This document shows, piece by piece, positions 41,914-52,295 of a stretch of 64,000 bases of DNA; positions within the stretch are counted from its first letter, which is position 1; each line of letters opens with the position of its first letter. The position numbers and the translations under genes were made by a program. Below the pieces are notes generated by a model. It was not told the origin of the DNA and ran no database searches. It saw nothing but the letters and a program-made list of their open reading frames with translations. This DNA comes from JBBROS01 sp965213855 (GTDB lineage: Bacteria; Pseudomonadota; Alphaproteobacteria; Acetobacterales; Acetobacteraceae), in assembly GCA_965213855.1 (NCBI GenBank), contig CBDCAA010000008.1:1302001-1366000 (forward strand), in the 5' to 3' direction.

Positions 41914-43124
41914 AGCGGCACCTATCGGCGGGCGCGCTCACCCTCGCCCTGCTCGCACCCGCCGCTGCCATGGCCCAGCGCGCCGCCTCCACGCCCAGCA
42001 CGGAAGACGCGAGCACCCCAAGCACGGCGCCGCCGCCGCCGCCCGGCTTCCCCGCCCCGCTCGGCCACGAGGTCGTGTACGGCGGCGAGGTGGAGACGCA
42101 CCTGCAGGGGGACCTCGTCTCCAGCACCGGGCAGAAGACCCGGGTGAGCGTGTTCGACGACACCGACCTGACCGGTTTCGTGAACTACCGCGGCTGGCTG
42201 AGCCTGAACACGGAAGCCAAGCTCGAGCGCAACCGCGACGACAATGCGAGCAGCTTCTACGTCACGCGCAATGCCGCCTTCCGCAGCGAGGGCGCGACAC
42301 TGCGGCAGCTCTTCGCGACCGTGCGGCCGATCGACGGGCTGTCGATCTACGCTGGCAAGATCCACCCCAATTTCGGCTCCGCCTACGAACTGGCGCCGGG
42401 CCAGTTCTACAATTTCGGGACCGACTACGAGCAGGACGAGCGGATCGGCCTCGGCGCCGCCTATGCCTTCAATCCCGGCGGGCCGGAACTGCTGGGCCTG
42501 TCCTCGGTCCGCGTCGCGCTGGAGGCGTTCACCCTCGACACCTCGTCGCTGTCCCAATCGGCCTTCTCGGCGCCGTCCTTCAACGACCCGACCGCAGACC
42601 GCTTCCGCCGCTACGCCCGCACGCAGTACGGTCCGTCGAACACCGGCAGCCTGGACAGCTACACGCTCAGCGCCCGCGGCGGCCGGCCGGAACGCGGCCT
42701 CGCCTGGCAGATCTCCCTCACCCGCGAGGCCACCGACATGCCCGGCGGCGCCACTGAGTTCGGCCAGTCCGTCGGCGCATCGTACGACCCGAATGGCGAC
42801 GGCATTCCGCTCACGTCGCGGCTGGGAGTGACGCCGTTCCTGGAATACACCCACTTCACCAACTTCGGCGGTATCGCCGGGCTGGAGCGGCACTATGCCG
42901 TCGCCGGCGCCACGTTCAGCTATGCGCGCTGGCAAGCCAGCCTCGCGGCAGGCATCCGCAGCAGCGCCGGCGCCGCGGCCGGCACCGACCATCAGGAGAA
43001 CCTGACCGTGACCTACGAGATCGTGCCGCGGTTCCTGGTCGGCGCGGGGATCAACTTCATCAACATCGCCGGCCAGGCGAGCCGGGCGCTGTCACCCGCT
43101 CTCAGCTACACGCGGGCTTTTTGA
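41910..43124 (+). CDS. Outer-membrane beta-barrel-like protein of the FTR1 cassette
   Basis: 404 aa. Signal peptide MKRHLSAGALTLALLAPAAAMAQ, then a Pro/Ser/Thr-rich linker, then alternating beta-strand segments (GEVETHLQGDLVSSTG, FVNYRGWLSLNTEAKLE, GLSIYAGKIHPNFGSAY, LGVTPFLEYTHF). It ends in aromatic-terminated strands, SPALSYTRAF, with the C-terminal Phe typical of outer-membrane barrels. No TonB box or plug domain is seen, so it looks like a passive porin-like barrel. ATG overlaps the previous stop (ATGA) and the next gene overlaps its stop. Confidence 0.7.
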   Translation: MKRHLSAGALTLALLAPAAAMAQRAASTPSTEDASTPSTAPPPPPGFPAPLGHEVVYGGEVETHLQGDLVSSTGQKTRVSVFDDTDLTGFVNYRGWLSLNTEAKLERNRDDNASSFYVTRNAAFRSEGATLRQLFATVRPIDGLSIYAGKIHPNFGSAYELAPGQFYNFGTDYEQDERIGLGAAYAFNPGGPELLGLSSVRVALEAFTLDTSSLSQSAFSAPSFNDPTADRFRRYARTQYGPSNTGSLDSYTLSARGGRPERGLAWQISLTREATDMPGGATEFGQSVGASYDPNGDGIPLTSRLGVTPFLEYTHFTNFGGIAGLERHYAVAGATFSYARWQASLAAGIRSSAGAAAGTDHQENLTVTYEIVPRFLVGAGINFINIAGQASRALSPALSYTRAF

Positions 43125-43471
43125 TGCGCGCCGCCCTGCTCGTCCTGGCGCTGACCGCGTCGGCGTCTGGCGCGTGGGCTGACGAGCCGCCGCGGCTGCA
43201 GATCACGATCAGCGGCCATGTCTTCCAGCCGGCCGAGCTGCACGTGCCGGCCGGCCGCGCCTTCGTTATCGATGTGCACAACGACGACCCGACGGCGGAG
43301 GAGTTCGAATCCGGCCCGCTCGGCGTCGAGAAGGTCATCGCCGGCGGGCGCCAGTTGCCGGTGCGGGTGCGGGCGCTCGAGCCTGGGCAGTACGCGTTCA
43401 TGGGCGAATACCATGCCGACACCGCCCACGGCGTCCTGATCGCCGACCCTGCCTCGACGGCGGAGAAGTAG
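43124..43471 (+). CDS. Cupredoxin-like periplasmic protein (EfeO cupredoxin type)
   Basis: 115 aa. Signal peptide MRAALLVLALTASASGAWA, then a single cupredoxin-like domain: LQITISGHVFQPAELHVPAGRAFVIDVHN, EEFESGPLGVEKVIAGG, and PGQYAFMGEYHADTAHGVLIA. This matches the cupredoxin domain of EfeO-type and FtrB-type proteins that partner FTR1 permeases. The acidic EEFES motif is the likely metal site. The usual Cys ligand of blue copper proteins is absent. Start overlaps the preceding stop (TGATG). Confidence 0.85.
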   Translation: MRAALLVLALTASASGAWADEPPRLQITISGHVFQPAELHVPAGRAFVIDVHNDDPTAEEFESGPLGVEKVIAGGRQLPVRVRALEPGQYAFMGEYHADTAHGVLIADPASTAEK

Positions 43472-43472
43472 C

Positions 43473-44303
43473 ATGCTCGCGACGGCCATCATCGTGTTCC
43501 GGGAGGCGATCGAGGCGGGCCTGATCATCGGCATCGTGCTCGCGGCCACACGCGGCGTCGCCGGCCGCGGGCTGCAGGTGGCGCTCGGCGGAATTGGGGG
43601 CGCGCTTGGCGCCTGCCTTGTCGCGCTGTTCGCCGGCAGCATCGCCGAAGCGTTCGAGGGCGCCGGGCAGGAGCTGCTGAATGCGGCGATCCTGGCCGTC
43701 GCCGTCATCATGCTCACCTGGCACGTGGTCTGGATGAGCAGCCATGGACGGCAGATGGCCGCGGAGTTGCGGCAGGCCGGCGCCGACGTCGCCGGCGGCC
43801 GGCGCCCGCTCTCGGCCCTGAGCATCGTCGTCGGCGCCGCCGTGTTGCGCGAGGGGTTCGAGGTCGTGCTGTTCCTCTCGGGCATCGCGATCGGCGGCGG
43901 CGTGGGCTGGCCCATGCTGTTGCTGGGCGGTGTGATCGGGTTGGCGCTGGCGGCCGCGCTGACGGCGCTCACCTATGCCGGCCTGGTCCGGCTGCCGGCA
44001 CACCGTCTGTTCGCCGTCACGGGCTGGATGGTGACACTGCTGGCTTGCGGCCTCGCGGCCCAGGCGGCCGGGCTGCTGCAGCAAGGTGGGCTGGTGAACA
44101 TGCTCGACGCCACGGTGTGGAACAGCTCCGCCCTGCTCCCCGAGGGCAGCATCGCCGGCCGGATGCTGCATACGCTGGTGGGCTACACCGACCGGCCGAC
44201 AGGGCTGCAGGTGGCCGTCTATGCCGCGACCTTGGCGACGATCCTGCTGTTGTCTCGTCAGCAACGGCTGGTTCGCCGCCGCCGCGTGGCCCGCGCCGGC
44301 TGA
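43473..44303 (+). CDS. FTR1-family iron permease
   Basis: Inner-membrane iron transporter of 276 aa with seven or so helices. Both REXXE motifs that carry iron are intact: REAIE at residues 10-14 and REGFE at 126-130. The basic C-terminus (RQQRLVRRRRVARAG) should face the cytoplasm. In EfeUOB and FetMP-type systems this permease works with a periplasmic ferrous-oxidising partner; here the cupredoxin-like protein one base upstream fills that place. No EfeB-type peroxidase gene is nearby. Confidence 0.93.
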   Translation: MLATAIIVFREAIEAGLIIGIVLAATRGVAGRGLQVALGGIGGALGACLVALFAGSIAEAFEGAGQELLNAAILAVAVIMLTWHVVWMSSHGRQMAAELRQAGADVAGGRRPLSALSIVVGAAVLREGFEVVLFLSGIAIGGGVGWPMLLLGGVIGLALAAALTALTYAGLVRLPAHRLFAVTGWMVTLLACGLAAQAAGLLQQGGLVNMLDATVWNSSALLPEGSIAGRMLHTLVGYTDRPTGLQVAVYAATLATILLLSRQQRLVRRRRVARAG

Positions 44304-44304
44304 A

Positions 44305-44343
44305 CCTCGTCATCACGAGGCAGCCCGGCTTGCGATGCCGGGC
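44305..44343 (+). terminator. Tandem hairpins after the FTR1 cassette
   Basis: Two adjacent stems: CCTCGT/ACGAGG with a four-base loop starting two bases after the stop, then GCCCGGC/GCCGGGC with a seven-base loop. No T-run, but the position suggests transcript end or mRNA protection. Confidence 0.45.
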
Positions 44344-44417
44344 GGCGGGTGCGATTGTCCGTCGATCCACGACAGACACGCTGACCCGCCCCGGCAGGGC
44401 GAACGCATGAGGATCAC

Positions 44418-45644
44418 ATGGCCAAGATCAAGGTGAAGACCCCCGTCGTCGAGCTCGATGGGGACGAGATGACGCGCATCATCTGGGGCTTCATCAAGGA
44501 CAAGCTGATCCTCCCCTACCTCGACATCGATCTGAAATACTATGACCTCGGCATCGAATACCGCGACCAGACCGACGACCAGGTCACCATCGACTGCGCC
44601 CACGCCATCCGCCAGTATGGCGTCGGCGTGAAGTGCGCGACGATCACCCCAGACGAGGCGCGGGTGACGGAGTTCGGCCTGAAGAAGATGTGGCGTAGCC
44701 CGAACGGCACCATCCGCAACATCCTCGACGGCACGATCTTCCGAGAGCCCATCATCTGCAGCAACGTGCCCCGCCTGGTGCCGCACTGGTCCAAGCCGAT
44801 CGTCATCGGCCGGCACGCCTATGGCGACATCTATCGCGCGACCGAGACCAAGATCCCGGGAGCCGGCAAGGTGACGCTGAACTACCATCCCGAGGGTGGC
44901 GAGCCGGTCGTGATGAACGTGTTCGACTTCAAGGGCCCAGGCGTGGCGATGGGCATGCACAACACCAAGGCGTCGATCGAGGGCTTTGCGCGCGCCAGCT
45001 TCAACTACGCGCTGAACCGCAAGTATCCGATGTACCTGTCGACGAAGAACACGATCCTGAAAGCCTATGACGGCATGTTCAAGGACGTGTTCCAGGATAT
45101 CTACGATGCGGAGTTCAAGTCCAAGTTCGAGCCGTTGGGCCTGACCTACGAGCATCGGCTCATCGACGACATGGTCGCCTCGGCACTGAAGTGGGAAGGC
45201 GGCTACGTCTGGGCCTGCAAGAACTACGACGGCGACGTCCAGAGCGACATCGTGGCACAGGGCTTCGGCAGCCTCGGCCTGATGACCTCCGTGCTCATGA
45301 GCCCCGACGGCAACACCGTCGAGAGCGAGGCGGCGCACGGCACCGTCACCCGCCATTATCGTGAGCACCAGAAGGGACGCGAGACGAGCACGAACCCGAT
45401 CGCGTCCATCTTTGCCTGGACCCGAGGCCTCGCCTATCGCGGCAAGTTCGACGACACGCCCGACGTGACCGCGTTCGCCGACACCCTGGAGCGTGTCTGC
45501 GTCGAGACGGTGGAGGCCGGGTTCATGACGAAGGATCTCGCCAGCCTGATCGGCCGCCAGCAGAAATGGCTGAACACGCAGGATTTCCTCGACAAGATCG
45601 ATGGAAACCTCAAGACGGCGATGGGCCTGGCCCACGCGGCGTAA
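44418..45644 (+). CDS. icd: NADP-dependent isocitrate dehydrogenase
   Basis: TCA-cycle enzyme (408 aa) turning isocitrate into 2-oxoglutarate. It belongs to the eukaryote-like homodimeric class common in alphaproteobacteria, not the E. coli Icd class. Substrate and metal residues lie in TPDEARVTEFGLKKMWRSPNGTIRN (isocitrate Ser and Arg) and KNYDGDVQSDIVAQGFGSLGLM (metal Asp). NADP contacts are in ESEAAHGTVTRHYREH and STNPIASIFAW. Monocistronic, followed by a separate hydrolase gene. Confidence 0.98.
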   Translation: MAKIKVKTPVVELDGDEMTRIIWGFIKDKLILPYLDIDLKYYDLGIEYRDQTDDQVTIDCAHAIRQYGVGVKCATITPDEARVTEFGLKKMWRSPNGTIRNILDGTIFREPIICSNVPRLVPHWSKPIVIGRHAYGDIYRATETKIPGAGKVTLNYHPEGGEPVVMNVFDFKGPGVAMGMHNTKASIEGFARASFNYALNRKYPMYLSTKNTILKAYDGMFKDVFQDIYDAEFKSKFEPLGLTYEHRLIDDMVASALKWEGGYVWACKNYDGDVQSDIVAQGFGSLGLMTSVLMSPDGNTVESEAAHGTVTRHYREHQKGRETSTNPIASIFAWTRGLAYRGKFDDTPDVTAFADTLERVCVETVEAGFMTKDLASLIGRQQKWLNTQDFLDKIDGNLKTAMGLAHAA

Positions 45645-45667
45645 CCCACTCACACAGGAGGACGCCG

Positions 45668-46522
45668 ATGGACGGTTCCGAAGGCTTGAAGGATTTCCCG
45701 CTCGCCCGGCGCGGGATGATGATGAGCGGGCTGATCACCGGCTTCACGCTGGCGACCACCCGGGTAGAGGCGCAGGTGATCCACACCGGTGCCGAGGGCC
45801 TGGATGCCGGCGAGACGAAGATCCCTGTCGCGGACGGCAGCCTGCCCGGTTACTACGCCCGCCCCGAGGGCCCCGGGCCATTCCCGGTGGTGCTGGTGAT
45901 CGAAGAGATCTTCGGCGTCCACGAGCATATCAAGGACATGTGCCGGCGCTTCGCCAAGCTCGGCTACCTGGCCGTCGCGCCCGAGCTCTATGCGCGCATC
46001 GCCGACCTGTCGACGATGACCGACGCCGCCGTGATCGTGCGCGACGTGATCAGCAAGGCGCCGGACGCGACGATGCTGAACGACCTCGACAGCACGGCCG
46101 CCTGGGCCGCCGCCAACAAGGGCGATCCGGCGCGCATGGGCGTGACCGGCTTCTGCCGCGGCGGCCGCGACACCTGGTTCTATGCCGCGCACAGCCCGGC
46201 CGTGAAGGCCGCCGTCGCCTGGTATGGCCCGATCGGCGGCGCCACCAGCCCGATCCAGCCGAAGACGACGATGGACATCGTGGGCGACCTGAAATGCCCG
46301 CTGCTCGGCCTGTATGGCGGCCAGGACACGAGCATCGCCGAGGCCGACGTGCGCGCTGCCGCCGCCAAGGCCGGTGCAGCCGGCAAGACGGTCGAGATCG
46401 TCTACTACCCGGACGCCCCGCACGGCTTCAACGCCGACTACCGCCCCAGCTACCGCAAGGCGGACGCCGAGGACGGCTGGGCCCGGCTGCAGGCGTGGTT
46501 CAAGAAGTACGGCGTGGCCTGA
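45668..46522 (+). CDS. Dienelactone hydrolase family protein (Tat-type signal)
   Basis: Alpha/beta hydrolase of 284 aa. DFPLARRGMMMSGLITGF has twin arginines followed by a hydrophobic run, cleaved near VEAQ, so Tat export is likely. The catalytic triad follows the dienelactone hydrolase pattern: nucleophile Cys163 in GFCRGGRD, an Asp in YGGQDTSI, and His in PDAPHGFNADY. EEIFGVHEHIKDMCRR is the family signature. AGGAGG precedes the ATG. The natural substrate is unknown; many exported members do not act on dienelactone. Confidence 0.9.
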   Translation: MDGSEGLKDFPLARRGMMMSGLITGFTLATTRVEAQVIHTGAEGLDAGETKIPVADGSLPGYYARPEGPGPFPVVLVIEEIFGVHEHIKDMCRRFAKLGYLAVAPELYARIADLSTMTDAAVIVRDVISKAPDATMLNDLDSTAAWAAANKGDPARMGVTGFCRGGRDTWFYAAHSPAVKAAVAWYGPIGGATSPIQPKTTMDIVGDLKCPLLGLYGGQDTSIAEADVRAAAAKAGAAGKTVEIVYYPDAPHGFNADYRPSYRKADAEDGWARLQAWFKKYGVA

Positions 46523-46535
46523 CGGGGCCGGCGGA

Positions 46536-49175
46536 TCAGGCGGCCAACGCCGCCCTGACCGCCGCAAGCGCCGCAGCGGCCCCGGCTGCCTCCGGGCCGC
46601 CCGCCTGCGCCAGGTCCGCCCGGCCGCCGCCGCCCTTGCCGCCCATCGCCGCACTGGCGGCACGGACCAGGTCGATCGCGCTGAACCGCGCGACCAGGTC
46701 CTCGCTGACACGGACGACGATGCTGGCCTTGCCCTCCGCCGTCGAGATCACCGCGACCACGCCGCTGCCCATGCCGCTGCCGATCGCCTCGGCCACGCCC
46801 TTGAGATCCTTGGGCGGGATGTCGCCCAGGTTCCGCGCTGCCAGCGCGACGGTGCCGACCGTCTCCACCTCGGCCGCGGCGCCACCCGTCGCGAGCTTTC
46901 TCTGCAGCTCCGTCACCTGGCGTTCGAGGCGGCGGCGGTCCTCCTGCAGGGCTGCCACCCGCTCCGGCACGTCGGCCGGGTTGGCCCGCAGCAGCGCGGC
47001 GGCCTCGATCAGCCTGCGGTCGTTCTCGGCCATTGCGGCCAGCGCCGTCGCCCCCGTGACCGCCTCGATCCGCCGCACGCCGGCGCTGACGCCACCCTCG
47101 CTGACGATGCGGAACAGCCCGATATCGCCCGTGCGGGTCACGTGGGTGCCGCCGCACAGCTCGACCGAGAAGGCGTGCCCGGCGCCGTTCGGTTCGCCCA
47201 TCGACACGACGCGGACCTCGTCGCCGTACTTTTCGCCGAACAGCGCCATCGCACCTTCGGCGACCGCCGACTCCGGCGTCATCAGCCGGGTCGTGACCTC
47301 GGTGTTGCCGCGCACCTGGGCATTGACCGCGGCCTCGACCACCGCGAGGTCGTCGCGGCCGATCGGGGTCGGCTGGCTCACGTCGAAGCGTAGGCGGTCC
47401 GGGGCGTTCAGGCTGCCCTTCTGCGTCACGTGCGGACCAAGGCGTTCCCGCAATGCGGCGTGCAGCAGGTGCGTGGCGCTGTGGTGGGCGCGGATGGCGG
47501 CGCGGCGGACATGGTCGACGACGGCCTGCACCGGCTGGCCCACGCGGAGCGTGCCCGCCTCGACCACCCCGACATGCACGAACAAATCGCCGAGCCGCTT
47601 CTGCGTGTCGCCGATACGCAGCGCGAGGCCGTCCGGGCCGGTGATCCGCCCGGCGTCGCCAACTTGGCCGCCGCTCTCGGCATAGAACGGCGTCTGGTTC
47701 AGGATGACCGCGACGGCCGTGCCGGGACCGGCCTCCCTTGCGGGCTCGCCGTCGATCACGATGGCCCGCACTTCACCCTCGGCCGACTCCGTCGCATAGC
47801 CGAGGAACTCGGTCGCGCCGAGGGTCTCGTGGAGGTCGAACCACACGCGCTCGGTCGCGGCGTCGCCCGTGCCGGCCCAGGCGGCGCGGGCGCGGGTGCG
47901 CTGCTCGGTCATCGCCGCCTCGAAGCCCGCGACGTCGACCGCCCTTCCCTGCTCCCGCAGCGCGTCCTGCGTCAGGTCGAGCGGGAAGCCGAACGTGTCA
48001 TAAAGCTTGAACGCGACGGCGCCAGGGAGCACGTCGGCACCGCCCAAGCGGCCGATTTCTTCCGCCAGCAGTCCGAGGCCGCGGTCGAGCATGGCCTTGA
48101 ACCGGTCCTCCTCGAGCCGCATGGTCTCTCGGGTCAGCGCCTCCGCACGGCTCAGTTCGGGGTAGGCCGCACCCATCTGCCGCACGAGGGTGGGGATGAG
48201 CGTATGAAACAGCGCCTCCTTCGTGCCCATCATGTGGAGGTGACGCATGGCCCGGCGCATGATGCGGCGCAGGACGTAGCCGCGCCCGTCCTTGGACGGC
48301 AGGACCCCATCCGCAATCAGGAACGCCGTACTGCGGAGGTGGTCCGCCACGACGCGATGGCTCGTCTTGAACGGGCCGTCAGGGTCTGTGCCGGTCGCCT
48401 CGGCACTGGCCAGGATCAATGCGCGGAACGTGTCCGTGTCGTAGTTGTCGTGCTTGCCCTGCAGGATCGCGGCGAACCGCTCGAGGCCCATGCCGGTGTC
48501 GATCGAGGGGCGCGGCAGCGGCGCGCGCACCCCGGGCGGACCCTCCTCATACTGCATGAACACAAGGTTCCAGATTTCGATGAACCGGTCGCCATCCTCG
48601 TCCGGGCTGCCGGGCGGCCCGCCGGGGATCGATGACCCGTGGTCGTAGAAGATTTCCGAGCAGGGCCCGCATGGCCCGGTGTCGCCCATGCGCCAGAAAT
48701 TGTCCGATGTCCCGATCCGGATGATCCGCTCGTCCGGCAGCCCGGCGACTTTGCGCCACAGCGCGGCGGCATCCTCATCGTCGGCGAAGACGGTGACAAG
48801 AAGCTTGTCTTTTGGAAGCGCGAAGTCACGCGTCAGCAGTGTCCAGGCATGCTCGATCGCGGCCGGCTTGAAGTAATCGCCGAAGCTGAAATTGCCAAGC
48901 ATCTCAAAAAACGTGTGATGCCGGGCGGTGTAGCCGACATTGTCGAGGTCGTTGTGCTTGCCCCCGGCCCGAACGCATTTCTGCGCCGTCGTCGCGCGCT
49001 GATACGGGCGGCGTTCCTGCCCTGTGAACACATTCTTGAACTGGACCATGCCGCTGTTCGTGAACAGCAACGTGGGGTCGTTGCGCGGCACAAGCGGGCT
49101 GCTGGCGACCACGGTGTGGCCGGTCCGGGCGAAGTAGTCGAGGAATGTCGCGCGGATGTCGTTGCTGGAAGCCAT
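46536..49175 (-). CDS. alaS: Alanyl-tRNA synthetase
   Basis: Class II aminoacyl-tRNA synthetase of 879 aa. The catalytic core holds motif 1 near RNDPTLLFTNSGMVQFKNVF, motif 2 RATTAQKCVRAGGKHNDL and HHTFFEMLGNFSFGDYF. The editing domain has the zinc-binding HxxxH (HHSATHLLHAALR) and the distal CGGTHVTRTGDIG with Cys and His. The C-Ala domain is at the end, with a glycine-rich AAMGGKGGGGRADLAQAGG. Convergent with the hydrolase gene, 13 bases apart. Confidence 0.99.
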   Translation of the reverse strand: MASSNDIRATFLDYFARTGHTVVASSPLVPRNDPTLLFTNSGMVQFKNVFTGQERRPYQRATTAQKCVRAGGKHNDLDNVGYTARHHTFFEMLGNFSFGDYFKPAAIEHAWTLLTRDFALPKDKLLVTVFADDEDAAALWRKVAGLPDERIIRIGTSDNFWRMGDTGPCGPCSEIFYDHGSSIPGGPPGSPDEDGDRFIEIWNLVFMQYEEGPPGVRAPLPRPSIDTGMGLERFAAILQGKHDNYDTDTFRALILASAEATGTDPDGPFKTSHRVVADHLRSTAFLIADGVLPSKDGRGYVLRRIMRRAMRHLHMMGTKEALFHTLIPTLVRQMGAAYPELSRAEALTRETMRLEEDRFKAMLDRGLGLLAEEIGRLGGADVLPGAVAFKLYDTFGFPLDLTQDALREQGRAVDVAGFEAAMTEQRTRARAAWAGTGDAATERVWFDLHETLGATEFLGYATESAEGEVRAIVIDGEPAREAGPGTAVAVILNQTPFYAESGGQVGDAGRITGPDGLALRIGDTQKRLGDLFVHVGVVEAGTLRVGQPVQAVVDHVRRAAIRAHHSATHLLHAALRERLGPHVTQKGSLNAPDRLRFDVSQPTPIGRDDLAVVEAAVNAQVRGNTEVTTRLMTPESAVAEGAMALFGEKYGDEVRVVSMGEPNGAGHAFSVELCGGTHVTRTGDIGLFRIVSEGGVSAGVRRIEAVTGATALAAMAENDRRLIEAAALLRANPADVPERVAALQEDRRRLERQVTELQRKLATGGAAAEVETVGTVALAARNLGDIPPKDLKGVAEAIGSGMGSGVVAVISTAEGKASIVVRVSEDLVARFSAIDLVRAASAAMGGKGGGGRADLAQAGGPEAAGAAAALAAVRAALAA

Positions 49176-49292
49176 GGAGCGCCGGGTTGTCCCTGATGAA
49201 GCGGTTGCCCGTCCGTAGCGCAGGCAGCGCGTGCTGTCATCAAGGCCCGGCGCTCACCCGCTATCAGCGATCGCCCGCACCGGACGACCGCC

Positions 49293-49526
49293 TCAATGGT
49301 TCTTGCCGCGGCCCGTCGCTTGTTGCAACTCGTCGATCTTCAACGACGCTTCGGCCTTCGTCAGCGACGGGTCGAAAGGCTCGCCGGCCTCCTCAGACAG
49401 CGTTTTGAGATAGCTCGCCTGGGCGCCGGTCATCGTCTCACCGCCGGTCGTCCAGTCATGCGGGTCTTTTTCGGTGTTCGACGGCAACGCCTGCTCGTCC
49501 ACCGGGGCTTTCGGGTTGTTGCTCAT
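49293..49526 (-). CDS. DUF3072 family protein
   Basis: 77 aa, hydrophilic. DPHDWTTGGETMTGAQASYL, then KTLSEEAGEPFDPSLTKAEASLKIDELQ is the DUF3072 signature, an ATP-cone-free helix-turn pattern of unknown function. No signal peptide. Same strand as recA and the deaminase, ending about 120 bases after the alaS start. Confidence 0.88.
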   Translation of the reverse strand: MSNNPKAPVDEQALPSNTEKDPHDWTTGGETMTGAQASYLKTLSEEAGEPFDPSLTKAEASLKIDELQQATGRGKNH

Positions 49527-49559
49527 GCCAACTAAACGCCTTCACCCCATATTTGTTCC

Positions 49560-50008
49560 CTACCGCCGGTATGGCAGTGGCAACATTCTCGCGACCGGCA
49601 CCCGGCGGAGCCCGGCACGGGTCTCGACGATGACAAAGGCTCCCGGATCAAAATCGGTGATGTTCTCTCGGCATGCCCCGCAAGGTGAGACGACCGCGAT
49701 CTCGCGGACATTCTCCTCGGGCTTCGGGTGCCGCACGGCGACGATCACCTCGATCGTTCCGTCTCCGTCCATGAGGGCGCGACCAAGGGCAACCGCCTCG
49801 GCACAAATCGATAGCCGGCCGACGGTGGCGCCAAGATGGATCCCGGTCCAGACGCGGCCGTCGCGGCTGCGGATTGCCGCCGCGACGGTGTGCCAGAACG
49901 GGCGGTAGTGCCGTAGCAGCGTGCTGCGGGCCGCCTCGAGTAGATCGTGGTCGGATAGCGACAACGGGACGGCGCCGGGCAGGTCCGGCGCCGGCACGTC
50001 ATCTGGCA

Positions 50009-50009
<1 letters not shown>
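49560..50009 (-). CDS. Cytidine-deaminase-like zinc hydrolase
   Basis: 149 aa, cytidine deaminase fold. Zinc motif part 1 is Cys69-Ala-Glu71 (SICAEAVALG) with the catalytic Glu; part 2 is Cys110 and Cys113 (SPCGACRE). This C-A-E / P-C-x-x-C form is shared by cytidine deaminases and blasticidin-S-deaminase-like proteins. The length and the weak surroundings do not separate these. Its ATG overlaps the recA stop (TGATG), so it is translationally coupled to recA and likely rises with it during DNA damage. Confidence 0.85.
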
Positions 50010-51124
<1,115 letters not shown>

Positions 51125-51218
51125 GTTCGTCTCTCCTTGATTCAGCCCCGATCGGTCGCCCTACCCCGGGGTGTATGGCCCTTGTCGTAAACCTATGCGC
51201 TCCGTCAGATAGGGGCAA

Positions 51219-51233
51219 GAACAAAAGCAGAAC
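51219..51233 (-). promoter_or_regulatory. LexA (SOS) box of recA, GTTC-N7-GTTC
   Basis: Read toward recA the sequence is GTTCTGCTTTTGTTC, an exact GTTC-N7-GTTC direct repeat, the alphaproteobacterial LexA operator. It overlaps a plausible promoter (TTGCCC, 17 bases, TAGGTT) and begins 16 bases after the flhB stop. Confidence 0.88.
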
Positions 51234-51248
51234 GTCACGCTGAAATCC

Positions 51249-52292
51249 TCAGCCTCGAGCAATGCTGCGCAGCCGCCAGACATACGCGATGATCTCGGCC
51301 ACGACCCGGAAGTGCTCCGGCGGCACCTCCGCGTCGAGCGGCACGGTGAAAAGCGCACGCGCCAGCGGCGGATTGGCGACCTGAGGCACGCCGGCCGTCT
51401 CGGCTGCGGCCCGGATCCGGGCGGCAACCTCGTCCAAACCCTTGGCAACCACTCGCGGCGCCGCAGTCCCGCCGCGTTCGTAGGCCAACGCGATCGCAAA
51501 GTGGGTGGGGTTCGTCACCACCACCGTCGACCGTGCGACGGCGGCGAGCATGCGCCGCCGAGCGCGCGCGAGGCGAAGCTGTTTCAGCCGCCCCTTGATG
51601 CGTGGATCGCCGTCGGTGTCGCGAGCCTCCTGGCGGAGCTCCTCGCGGCTCATCCGCAAGCGCTGCGTGAACCGCCACCGCGTCCAGCCAAGGTCGAGCA
51701 GTGCGATGATCAGCTGGGCGGCAAGGACCAGCACGAAAACCTGAACCAGGCTGCGCCCAATACGATCGGCCGCGGCATCGGGCGACCAGAGCATCGAGCC
51801 CGGCACCGATGGCCAGAGCGCCGCAAGCCCGGACCACACGGCCCAAGCAAGGACGCCGAGTTTGGCAAGCGCCTTCAGCGCCTCGACTGCGTTGTCGCGG
51901 CCAAGCAGGCGCTTGAGTCCGCGCCGCGGGTCCAAGCGGCCGGCGTCGGGCATCAAAGCATGCGCGTTGAACAGGAAGCCCGTTTGCACCAGCACGGCAC
52001 CGGCCCCGGCGAGCAACGCGGCGATCGCGAACGGGGCAAGTCCGACCGCGAACGCCGCCGCCGCGCGGTGCAACGCTCGCTGTGGCACCCCATCGGCGTC
52101 GTCCAACATGTCGCGCAGCATTCTGGCGAACCGGCCCGCCGTCGTGGGCTCGATCCAGGCGGCGACGAGGACAAGAGCGGCAAGGGCCGCCGCATTCACG
52201 AACTCGCGCGAGAGCGGAACACTGCCCTCCTCCCGGGCGCGCTGTCGCCGCCGCTCCGTCGGCGGAAGAGTCCGGTCCTCACTGTCGGCCAT
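51249..52292 (-). CDS. flhB: Flagellar biosynthesis protein FlhB
   Basis: Substrate-switch component of the flagellar type III export gate (347 aa). Four membrane helices in the N-terminal part, then the cytoplasmic domain with the self-cleavage site NPTH (VVTNPTHFAIALAYE). The N-terminus EDRTLPPTERRRQRAREEGSVPLSRE is the family signature. Three bases after fliR. Last gene of flgB-flgC-fliE-fliQ-fliR-flhB. Confidence 0.98.
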   Translation of the reverse strand: MADSEDRTLPPTERRRQRAREEGSVPLSREFVNAAALAALVLVAAWIEPTTAGRFARMLRDMLDDADGVPQRALHRAAAAFAVGLAPFAIAALLAGAGAVLVQTGFLFNAHALMPDAGRLDPRRGLKRLLGRDNAVEALKALAKLGVLAWAVWSGLAALWPSVPGSMLWSPDAAADRIGRSLVQVFVLVLAAQLIIALLDLGWTRWRFTQRLRMSREELRQEARDTDGDPRIKGRLKQLRLARARRRMLAAVARSTVVVTNPTHFAIALAYERGGTAAPRVVAKGLDEVAARIRAAAETAGVPQVANPPLARALFTVPLDAEVPPEHFRVVAEIIAYVWRLRSIARG

Positions 52293-52295
52293 ACG

